This document shows positions 47,327 through 57,994 of a DNA stretch of 64,000 nucleotides, piece by piece. The notes beneath the pieces are model-generated. The model was not told the DNA's origin and ran no database searches. It was given only the letters and a program-made list of their open reading frames with translations. The DNA comes from Oscheius tipulae. Lineage: Eukaryota; Nematoda; Chromadorea; Rhabditida; Rhabditidae. The stretch is from NCBI GenBank assembly GCA_037178975.1, contig JASJZH010000006.1:7874001-7938000 (forward strand), written 5' to 3'. Position 1 is the first letter of the stretch, and each line of letters begins with the position of its first letter. The translations under genes and the position numbers were made by a program.

Positions 47327-48041
47327 TCTGAAAAAAGTTTTTTGAATGATAAATGAGAAAATGGGTAAACTGAGTCATCGACATGAAACAGTATCGATCA
47401 AAGTGCATTTCCACTTTTTGCTTTCTTTTTTGAAGTTTGTGTGCAAGAAACGTGAAAATAGTATGGAAAAATGAAAAGAAACAAATATTAGTCACTGTTA
47501 TAAACTATTTGTGGCCGAGGAAAGCTAATATCAGGGTTGCGGGAAGATCGCTCTCCGCGTCATTTTCGGTGGAACGAGCATGGGCAGGTCGCCTGGAGGC
47601 TGGTTTTCCATGCTTTCCCGTTCCGCATAGGCAGCAAGCTTTACCTTTCTCCATTTCCGGGAACCAAAACTGACCGATTTTGTTTTTTCCAGTTATAATA
47701 TTGATCACTGGCACTAAAGTCCGCTGCTATGCGACGCGTAGCAAATCAGTTTACCTATTTAAGCTTCTAAATTTATCCACGTACTATTGATTTCTAATAC
47801 TTCTGCTTTTCCAGTTCGAGATCTGTTATTTGAACATGTTTTCATCAAAACAAGCACGTGGCAAATTGTGTGAAAGCACCGAATTAACATGTTTGCAGTA
47901 ATCCAATACACAATGGGCGTGTACTGTAAAATAAGCCTTATCGGTCTCTAGCCGAACCAGCTTCCCTGAACTACCTTAATATGCTAATTTCTCTAATTTT
48001 CAGCCTAGTTCCGGGCATTTTGCTCATGGGATAGACACAGG
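47327..48041. promoter_or_regulatory. Shared upstream region of TAB1 (-) and BLTP3 (+)
   Basis: 715 bp between divergent start codons. A TTTTCAG at 47996-48002 just before the BLTP3 start may be a 5' UTR or trans-splice acceptor. Confidence 0.35.
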
Positions 48042-51021
48042 ATGGCAAGTCTTATCAAGAATCAACTTGTAAAGCATCTTTCAAAGTAAATATCACCCAT
48101 TTTCTTCGAATTTCTGTCATTTTCCAGGTTTACTCGCAACCTCAAGCCGGAGCAAATATCCCTCGATGTGCTCAAAGGGAAGAGTAAATTAGATTTCATA
48201 GAAATTAACGAAGAGGTCCTATCCGACATTTTGGTGAGTGGATGCATCGTAAACAAAAGAATGTTGTTTCTTCTAGGAACTTCCTGCATGGCTCAAGATC
48301 AAACAAGCTTTCTGTACGGGTGTAACGGTATCGGTGCCTTGGACCAAGCTGAAATCGGCTCCCGTCCAAATCGTAAGCTCTTTTGTCAGTTTTCTTTACA
48401 GTCCTTTCAGTTTATCGAAGACATCACGGTTCATGTAGTTTTGGCAAGTGCAGATGCTCCCCGGAAGGGCCAAGCATTCAAGTTTGCAGTCCAAAACGTG
48501 CCAAAAACAACAGTTTAGGCTTCCCGAGAGCAATTCCTACGGGTTTGTGGAGAAGATTGTCGAAGGAATGTCTCTCTATATCTCGACAGTCGAAATAAGC
48601 TTTGATTCCGATAGGTTCGGAGGCTCTTTTGTGGTACGTCAAGTCTTTTTCCTGTATAATTTTGTCCAGCTCCAACGTCTGTCAGTTGAATCCAGGACTC
48701 CGGCTTTCCAACCTGCAGCCGACCTCCGTCAGTCGAGAATCTCATGTCCAGTCGCCAACAGAACTTTGATGTATAAACAGGTGAGCCCATTTATTTCGTT
48801 TTTACAAACTTCTGCAGGTATCTTGGCAACTGTTGCGCGTCGAAGCCTCAGCAAAATCGGAGAGAAACGAAAAGAGAGCTTCTATCAATGCACCACTGAG
48901 ACTAATCACAAGTGGGGGAAAAATTCGCATTTCGCTAAAGAAACATAGCGGAGGTGAGCTTAATGTGTTTGTATTACTCACAATTTGGTATGCAGACGGT
49001 TCCGTCATTCATGCGCGGATCATGATGATGTTAGACGAGATCTTATGGGTGGCGACACTTCCCCAGCTGCGGTCAGCTTTGGCCTTCTACTCGTACGTGT
49101 TGTCATTGGCCCGTTCCTCCACTGGGAATATCAGCCCGGTGGGAGGGCATACTTTATTCATATGTTCGTAATCACAGATTCTTCCAATATCTGCAGGCAA
49201 ACCCGCCAACTTAAATGTGGATCCGAATACACAAAATTCGCTGTCGAGTACGTATAGGGCCTTTGATTTTGATCAAACATCTCACCACTTACACGTCAAA
49301 AAGATTGATCTCCATCTGTGCGACGACGCGAACGCCAACAGCTGTAGGCCAATTGGATTGTTCGCGAGCTTAAAATGCTAATTCAGGCTATCCTCCGGAA
49401 TGGAATATTGAGAGTGGTGCCATGCAAGTCACGCTCTTGTTGGTTCAGATCGATATTTACCCGAAAACGCTGGCCACCTGTGATAGGTAAACAGTGAAAG
49501 AGGCTTGAAAAATAGGGGTTTCAGATCGCATTGGCTTAGGTACACAGCTCCAAATGCTTTCACGCAATGGATTCAAAATAGACTCAAGGAACAGTTGAAG
49601 ATTTTGAGTGGAACCTTAGGTAAATTCAGTAGTATACTACTGTTTCCAATATGAATGTTCAGATGATACGGGTAAAACACGTCTGACCAGATGCTGGCCT
49701 CAGCTGATGTCTTTCAATGTGGTTGTGAAAATTTTTGATGTCAACATTCAATGTGTCTCGGAGCCTTCGACTAAGAAAGATGCTTTGCAGAATCTATTTA
49801 CTAGTGACAGGTAATATTTTCTCTTAATTTTCACACTTTTTCAGACATACCCGCCAACTGCCCAGTGATCAGTACATTGTGCACTTCGAGTTTGCCAACT
49901 TTTTCCATCCAATGTCAGATTCGTTGCCAGGTATGAACTTTTTATGTGTTGTGAAATGCTGTTTAGTACCCTCTCCTGCGAGCTATCTTCAGCTAGGACC
50001 CTTCTCATTGCTCTTCGATCGTAGAACTCTTCGATGGTGTCTTTATGTTGCACACAATCTTTCAACTGCTTTGGTTGGTACTTCTATCCCTATTTTTACT
50101 TCTTCTCCTCTTTAGGTATTGGGTGATGCAGTTTCCGCTGAAGCGATTCCTCATTCGGATATCAAGGTGGATCTGATGATGCCGAAGCTGATCATTCCGC
50201 TGCCTGAACCACTGGTTGACCGTCGTCTACCTCATCGTCTCATCGCATCTTTTTCGACTATCACGCTTTCCAATTGCAACGATTGCGCTCAAATTCCTCT
50301 CTTCCAACAGTTGTCTGATGCTGCTCTGCAATACACCAGTGAACTTGAGCTATTGGGAGGGAAGTCACTTTTCTCATCCGACGCATCGCTATTTAACACT
50401 GGAAGTATGACACCAGGAGGTAGATTCACTAATTGTTTGGTTATTTTCAACCAATCTTTAGCCCTGGACCAATTCTGGATAACAACTTCACCTTCATGGG
50501 TCGACACGGATCACGGAGCTAATACAAAACCGCTGCCCGTGGTGTCGGATGTATGCTTCAGTGGAACTGTCACTATTCGGCCGGAACAGGTCAATGTCTA
50601 CGTGGAGCCGACTTCCGCCGTCGTTGCCGTAATTGACCACTTCCAGTTCCTCCAGGTTGATCTAAAGAACAAAGGGGACAATGCTGTTTTAGCTAACTCG
50701 TTTCATCACCTCACTTTCTGACTTTATTGAGCTGTTGACCAGGGATCAGACTCATTATGTCACTGTTGGAGGAGGAGAGAAGCTACCAGCTCCAACTGTT
50801 GTACTCTTAGCATGTGTTCGACAGGTTGCCATTCATACTACGCTTAAACTTCGTGTTTTCAGGTCCGCGCCCATGTCATTCTCACTATGGGACCAATTCC
50901 TTCTCCATACGAAAAGTTCCAGTCTTCAATGGTCGAAAACAATAGTATGCTGGATATTTTATCAGGTACGATTATTACACGGTTACAAGTGAAGAAGAGG
51001 ATCACTAGAGTAGTTAAATGA
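48042..51021 (+). CDS. BLTP3 (UHRF1BP1 / SHIP164) bridge-like lipid transfer protein, short form
   Basis: ATG at 48042 (MASLIKNQLVKHLSKFTRNL) opens the chorein N-terminal domain: ISLDVLKGKSKLDFIEINEE, LPAWLKIKQAFCTGVTVSVP, YGFVEKIVEGMSLYISTVEI, APLRLITSGGKIRISLKKHS, ARIMMMLDEILWVATLPQLR. These align closely with human UHRF1BP1/UHRF1BP1L. The chain continues through about 15 exons to TGA 51019-51021. Length, roughly 700-800 residues, is about half the human protein, so distal repeats seem absent or I have missed exons. Known role: rod-shaped lipid channel at endosomal contact sites. Convergent with the first LRR gene (stop 100 bp away). Confidence 0.88.
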
Positions 51022-51121
51022 GAAGTGGCATTACACGTATGAGATCCCTCAGCAGTAGAACAGTCTACTTACTGGGAAAGAAGTGGCAATGATGGAATTT
51101 TGTGATGAAGTGGGACAGTTA

Positions 51122-53787
51122 TTAGTGACGGGCTGGTTGGTCAACCTGCACAGACTCGGATTCTTCGTCCTTATTGAAGTCTTCCTCGACTTGAGCGGAA
51201 GGCTTGGAAGCCTTTCCACGCTGCATCCAGGGGACCAAGTAGTGTCGGTCACGGACACGAGGAGGTAGTCTTCTAGAAGCGGCAGTGGTAGTGGTGGCTG
51301 TAGTGGTCTCTTCCTCTTCCGCCTCTTCCTCCTCATCCTGAGCAAAAACTTAAAACTGCGTACTATGATTCCACAAACCTCTTCCTCATCCGTTTCCTCC
51401 CCTTCCTCCTCTCCCTCCTCCTCCTGGGGCTCGGGAACAAGGTACTTAGGCTTGCTCTTCGTCTTGTGGGAAGTTTTCTTAACGACTCTGGTATTCTGGA
51501 GGCGGTGGAAGCGATCCATGTTGATCTAAAACTTTAGGTACTACAAAACAAGAGCTATTCATACTTTGTGAGTAGTAGTCTTCATAGTAGTGGTGGCAGC
51601 CTTGGTGGTTTCCTCCTCATCCTCTTCCTCCTCACCTTCCTCAACTTCTTCCTCTTTCTCGTCCCCTTCTTCTTCAGCAGCCTCAGTAACCTCAGTCTTC
51701 ATGGTGGTCACAGCCTCAGTGAAAGTAGTGGGAGATTCAGTGGTGGTAGGGGTTGTGGTCGAGGGAGTGGTGGGAGCGACAGTAATGACAGTCTGACGCT
51801 GAGAGCAGCAAGAAGGAGCAGCAGGAGGAGGAACGGTCTTAGGACAGATATCCTCAGTCTCAGCCTGCCAGTTGGTCTTGCAGATCAGGTTAGCCTCGCT
51901 GGTCAAGTTAACAGCCTCGTTTCCGTTCAGAACATGGAATCCGTCCTGAGTGCAAACCATGGGATTCTCTGAAAGATTATGGAGCTACTATAGAACAAAA
52001 AATCTAACCTTGGAGTCTAGTGGTGAGATGGTCGGGTCCGGTGATAGATCCAGACTGAAGAGTGAGAATCTTGTTGTGAGAGAGGTCCAAATGGTGAAGG
52101 TTGGGAAGATGTCCGAATGACTGGGACTCAATCTCCCGGATGTTGTTGTTGGTGAGAGAGACTTGACGAAGATAGGGGGCTCCAGTAAACATGGCAGAAG
52201 TGACAGTGGTCAGGCAGTTGTTGGGAAGCCAGAGGAGAAGAAGTGGCTTTCCTTCAAAGGCCTTAGGAGCGACGTGCTAAAAATACTATAGCATGTCTTA
52301 ATGTGTCTCTCACTCTGATGGCATTGCTGTCCAGATTGAGATGCTGAAGACTGTCAAGACCAGCAAAATAGTCGACCGTGACCTCCTCGAAGAAGTTTTG
52401 AGACAGGTCAAGAACCTGGATTTGCCTGAACTGTGACATGACTCCTCCATCAATCTGGTGCAGCTTGTTCTGGGACAAGTACAGATAGTGAATGCTGATG
52501 CTGTTGACGACAGCTCCTCCATGGATGGTGGAAATGTTGTTTCCGGACAGTGTCAACAAGGACAAGGAGGTCAAGTTTGTGAGGGCACCTTCGGGAAGTT
52601 CATTGAGCTGAAAACGATGACTCTCCCATTGTGTAACAACTTTCTCCACCACTCATCGTCACCCAATTTTTGAAAGAGATCGCCCTAATTTACACACACG
52701 CGCACACAACTTTCTCTCGAGACGTACCTTATTGTGTTGAATATGGAGAGCAATGAGACCTTCCATGTTTTGGACGGCGGAAGAAGGGAATTCGGCCAGG
52801 CAATTGCTGTCAAGGATGAGATTCTGGAGAGTTGAACGGACAGCACTGAAGACATTCTCGGCAACGCTACATATCTACAAACAACTTTGTTTCTTTTGCA
52901 AAAATCGCTTTCTTGCTGCAAAACAAATGGGTATCGAGAATACCAAACCTTGTTGCAAGACAAGTCGATATCGAGAATAGCTGTAGTATTCTGGAAGAGG
53001 GGCTGTGTCAGGTTTCCTATGCGGTTGCACTTCAAGTTTAAGACACGAAGAGCACGGAGTCCGGCCAAAGCAGTGATTGGGATCTAAACCATTTGATCAG
53101 AAGAATTTCGCACTTTAAGATATCTCTTGCGCGCTAACCCACTTTTTCAAAGTGCCTTGACCTTGAGGGATCAAATGCCACAAAAACCTTTAGTTGAATG
53201 GTCTCGCAGGTGCTATTGAACCTTTGCGCATTGTTTATGGAACTATAGCCGCCTCATAATTACAGGTACGAGGTATTCCATCGAGCCTGGTAATTGCATT
53301 CATCCTGGACAATAAAAGACGCATTTGTATAGAATGAAACACGGTACCTCGGGCAGATGGTTTCCAGCCACAGAGAGCTCGGTCAGAACGTTTTCGAGAC
53401 CTTTGAAAGAATCCTTGTGAAAGGCCTTGATTCTGTTTTTGTCCAGGACGAGCTTCTTGATTCTGAGATTCCTGAAGGCGTTGGGTCCCAGCTGTAAATG
53501 AGCATTTAAAACAAAAGAAAAATCTCAAAACCTCGACGATGTTCGCTTGCTCCAAAGCCAGCTCCTTGATCTCGTAGTGGCTCTTCTTCATCTCTTCGAC
53601 AATTCTAGGACCGTCGGGTCCAGAACAGCGGACGACGGCTCCATCGACGTAGTCGGTGCAGGAGCAGTCGGTCTAAAAGAAGGGCCTGAAACGAGAAGAC
53701 AAGAGAACGCACCTGGTTTTTGAAGACATCAGGACAGTGGGCTGTGGCACCGGTGGCCAACAGCAGAAGAGCCAGCCAGGGCAGCAT
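51122..53787 (-). CDS. Secreted leucine-rich-repeat protein, SYM-1-like (LRR gene 1)
   Basis: ATG at 53785-53787 gives a signal peptide (MLPWLALLLLATGATAHCPD), then a short Cys-rich cap (TDCSCTDYVDGAVVRCSG), about a dozen LRRs (for example LRIKKLVLDKNRIKAF, LYLSQNKLHQIDGG, LDLSHNKILTLQSG), and a C-terminal cap with LICKTNWQAETEDICPK. After it is a Thr-rich segment, then Glu-rich runs, then a basic tail ending at TAA 51122-51124. No transmembrane helix, so secreted; the Thr-rich part may be O-glycosylated. Known: C. elegans SYM-1 is a secreted LRR protein needed with MEC-8 for attaching muscle to cuticle. First of three adjacent paralogues. Confidence 0.82.
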
Positions 53788-54083
53788 GACAAAAAGCAAG
53801 CAAGAGCGGGACTGATTGGCGCGAGCTGTGTCCGCCTCTCTGTCCGGTCGCGTCTGCGGGTCAAGGCCCTATCTGGGGTGGCCTAAAGAAATGCGAGAAG
53901 GGTCGTGGCCGACTCTGTCAGTGTCAGAGAGTACTGCATCTTAGCTAATTGTCGCCTGAGTTATGGACTTTTTCAAATTCATATCCGCGTGAAATATTGG
54001 GCGCAAAAGTGATACTTCCCCGCAAATGGGTGACAAGGCTCCCCCGAAGTCAAGAAAACTAACAAACTTGTATAGTAGGCATA

Positions 54084-54089
54084 TTTATT
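54084..54089 (-). terminator. Poly(A) signal of LRR gene 2
   Basis: TTTATT on the plus strand, 70 nt beyond the stop codon. Confidence 0.5.
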
Positions 54090-54158
54090 GACTTTGAAAT
54101 AACCGTAATAAGGAATGTGACGAGATGAGCAACTTTTTGGCTAGCTTCTATTGACAGA

Positions 54159-57100
54159 TCACTTATAGTAATTGCAGTAATTGGGACCGGGATTGTACAC
54201 CCAAGGATGCCCTTCCTCGTGAGCCATCGGAACACATCTAAAATACTTTCAGTAAGGTTTTCAGACAATTTTCATACCTCTCTCTGCCTAAAGTTCCGTA
54301 AATCATGTTCATCTGAGCTTGCGACTGGACATAAGCGTTTGTTCGTGCCACGCTGCTGTCGGAGTAGGAAGAGGTGAACCTGCTACCTTTCCTGAATTAA
54401 CACATTGTCTTAGCATTTGACTAAGATTCTACCTGCAGCGCAGAGCACAAAGAGCAATAAAAACGACCAGCATGCAGATGACTGCCAAACTGATGCAAAC
54501 CACAATAATGATAGTACCGTTAGAGAAGCCTTTCTCCACAGTTTTTGGCTTGAACTCTTTCTGAAAACCATTCTTTGCTGGACAATTGAAACGAGCACTT
54601 TTTCCGGGAGTGCATTAGCTTGCGGAGCTGCAAATTTTTCAATCTTTTCGTCAAGATCTTCTTGGACAGAGTTCTCCGGAATCTCTGCAGTGACTGGTCG
54701 AGTCTTAGGCTCAATGACAATAGAGGGAGGAAGAGTGTGTTCTTGCTTCAATAAAGGCCTTTCGGTTGGCTGGTACTGAATCCTCTGGGCCTGAAAACTA
54801 AGCATAATATGTTAATTAGAACGTTACCTTATTCAGCATTGGTCCCTTTTTCAGGAAAGGTACCGGGAAAGGATGGATGAGGTTCGGGTTGTCAGCGATA
54901 TCAGTGTATACTCGGGGACCGTAAGTTGTGGGTGACAAGGGAGGGAAAGTAGATGCTTCAGGAAGAGGTTCATGTTGTACCTTAACATGTTTTTAGCGAA
55001 ATATGTTACTTAGGCTGGTTAAAACTGGTTGTAACAATCAATACAGTAGGCTTACTTCTGGCTGCTCCTGTGGTTTTTCTTCTACGGAAACAGGCATTTC
55101 CCCAACAAGGCCCGGTTCTTCATCTTCTTCTTTAGGCTCATTCACAATAGGTTCAGTTTGTTGAATAGTTCCAGTCTCCAGCTCAATCTCCTTCGAATTT
55201 TCTGTGTGAGAGATGTCCGATCTGGCAGGACCTCTGGCTCTAAAAACTGATGTACCGATCTCAAATGGTTTAAACCTGCTAATGGGACGGGTGTTCAAAA
55301 TTGAAGGTCTTTCTTGTCTTGTAGGCAGAAGATCGGCTGGGATCTGTTCTTGCATGGTAGGCTAAAATCTTATGTAAAAACTGCTTAAAGAGATCTCACT
55401 CCAGAATTTTCACTGACTGGGACAAGACTCTCTTGTTGGAAGGCTCCAGACGGTTTCATGATTCTCTCGCCTGTATGATGTTTGGGTGAAATTTTGATCT
55501 GAACTCATAATTTTAGATAGAAAACCTATTTGAAACCTCAATAGGTCGTCCAGTGGTACTGGTCGGCTTTCCACCACAGATAAGGTCAGCTTCACTGGGA
55601 AGATATGTTCCGATTCCGTCTTGAATCAAATGGACCTTCTCGGTGCAAACCAGAGGGTTTTCTAAAGAAAAACATTAAAGTAAAGGTGTGGTCTGTACCT
55701 TTAAGCATAACTGTTCCAACCCTTCTGTTGAAAGCAGCATACGGCGTTCTGACCAGCTTGTTGGAGCTCAGGTCGATCATGAACAGGCTCAGTTGTGCCA
55801 AAAAGGTAGAAGGTGGAAGATCGACGATTTGATTGTGACTGAGATCCACGAGAGCCACGGAAGGAGCATTGTAGAATGCATTTTGGTTTATTTCTTTGAT
55901 CTGTAATCGATCCCTTTGTCTTGTCGGCTTTCCCTACTCAAATCTCAAGAAAATTGCCCTGGATTTTCACGAAAAAGTCACTTGGTACGGGGCGTACGAT
56001 CATATTACAGCGAGTATCGCGAGTCACTGTGGGTTATGGTTGGGCGACCGTGGCCCCGAACGAAAAGCGTTAACCTACATTGAGCAGTTGAATCAGCTGG
56101 TCAATTGTATTTCGATACTCTCGCGCCGAAAAAGTGTTGCAAAAGAAGTGAAACAAAATGGAAAAGGAACCAACCTTATTGTTTTGGAAGGAAACTTGTT
56201 GCAGATTGAGGAGTCCATCCAAAATCCCTTCTGACAAGACTTCCAGTTCATTGTTGGACAAGACCATAATAACAGTAGAACTGTTGGTGAAGGCTCCCTT
56301 TTCGATGCTGCTAATCTTGTTATTCCCTCAAAATTAAATCTTACAACTTTAAACAACAGTTTTACCAAGATAAAGTCTTGTCAGGACCGGAAGTTGAGAA
56401 AAGCTGCCAGTTTGTAGTGTCTCGATTTTGTTCCTGGTCAGATCCAGCATCTCGAGTCTCTCGAATGTCACAAATTGCCCACTGGCTATTTTGGTGATTT
56501 GATTGTCAGTCAAGTACAAGTAGCGAAGATTTGGCACGTTGAGGAAGGCTTGTCGATTAATTTCGGAAATTTTGTTTCCCGCCAAGTTAATTAGATTCAA
56601 CACGGGCAGGTTTAAGAAGTTTAGCGAATCCAGCTGGGTGATATTGTTTCTCAACAAGTGGATTGCTTGAAGCTGAGTCATTCCTCGGATCGCTGACAAT
56701 TAGAGTGAAAACATGCAATAACTTATCTACCTGAAGAGGGAACACTTTTCATACAGTTGTGACCAAAATTGATGGTCTGCACGGTATTCTTGACTTTCCC
56801 GAAGATGTTAGAGTGTACATTGCAGATTTTGTTGCTTCCGAAATTGATGTCATAGAGCTGAAAATCTGGATGGTGTTCTCTTTTCTAGGATGCCGAGGTC
56901 AGAGATGGACTTGACAGATTAGCCCCGTCCTTCACCACAAGACTAATGGTTAAGGCCGTCTTAGACTCTGAATAGTAAGCGTCTCTTGCTGCAAAAAACG
57001 CTCCTCTGCCTCATTATTCTCCCTCTATGGACTCACCTTGGGCAGATTAGGGAAAGTGTCGGCCTCTCCGAGGTCGCCAATAGTATTGTTAGAAAGGTCG

Positions 57101-57626
57101 AGACGAAGGAGTGTGCTAATCCCGGCCAAGGCTCCGACAGGAATCTATAATTTGATCATCTAAAAACAAATATCCATCCGCACGTTTTTCAAATTGTTGT
57201 GATGTAGTGAGATTTCTTGAAGAACTGGGCTCATTCCCTTGAAAGCATTACTGTCGATTTCCTTCATCTCGTTGAAAGACAGATCCAACTGCTTAATGTA
57301 GAGTCCTGCGAAGAAACTGGCCGGTAGGGAAGTTAGTCCTGCCTGGAGGCGGAAAAATTAAAAGGTTTGTTACAAGCTCACCTTTTGGATCTTAAGTTCT
57401 TGCACTAGACCGAGCATGGCCTGGTTCTGTCGCAGCAATTGAACCACTTCATGTCCCTTGGTATGCGAACAGTCTAATCTGTAAACAGCTGCATGAAATC
57501 GAGGCAAAAAACGATCGCCTACTTGACCCCGTTGTGCAGTTCCTCGCACTTGCAAAATTTTTCAACTAGGACTGGACAAGACAATACGGCTGAGACGATG
57601 AACCCCAGGGCTAGTAGGACCCTCAT
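54159..57626 (-). CDS. Single-pass membrane LRR protein (LRR gene 2)
   Basis: ATG at 57624-57626 (MRVLLALGFIVSAVLSCPVL) gives a signal peptide and Cys cap, then about 15 LRRs (LYIKQLDLSFNEMKEID, LYLTDNQITKIASGQF, VALVDLSHNQIVDLP), a C-terminal cap (NPLVCTEKVHLIQDG to ADLICGG), a long Pro/Glu-rich stalk, a transmembrane helix (TIIIVVCISLAVICMLVVFI) and a cytoplasmic tail ending HPWVYNPGPNYCNYYK at TGA 54159-54161. Cysteine and tyrosine at the very end are conspicuous. Likely a cell-surface adhesion or matrix-receptor protein of the sym-1/sym-5 neighbourhood type. Confidence 0.82.
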
Positions 57627-57864
57627 GTTAATGACAATCGGCGGTTGAAGTCGAAAAGGCATCCCGACGGGCGAAGGCAGTGGCGGGCCAATCCAGGTCA
57701 GCACACAGTAATCAGCACGCGACAGCCGCGCCCACTATAGAACGCAGGATCGCAGATATTTGTCGGCAGCCGTGCGCGACGGTATCCCCCACGCCGCTTC
57801 ACGGAACACCGCTAAGAAGTCCTTTTCGCGCTGTGATGACAATGAACACGGTGTTTGCAAATGG

Positions 57865-57870
57865 TTTATT
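57865..57870 (-). terminator. Poly(A) signal of LRR gene 3
   Basis: TTTATT on the plus strand about 125 nt beyond the stop codon. Confidence 0.5.
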
Positions 57871-57994
57871 CAAAAATAAATTGACGAGATCATCGAGGTA
57901 AACAGTTTTGCAGTTTTGGTCATGCGAAAAGAAGTGGGGGCTAACTGAAAGACAGAAGGATGACACATGATACAAAGTGAAGAAAAGAGAGAGA

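Noticed and set aside
51568-51972. Long plus-strand open frame, Ser/Gly/Leu-rich
   Set aside because: It is the antisense shadow of the Thr/Glu-rich tail of LRR gene 1, whose frame is supported by family structure and splice sites.
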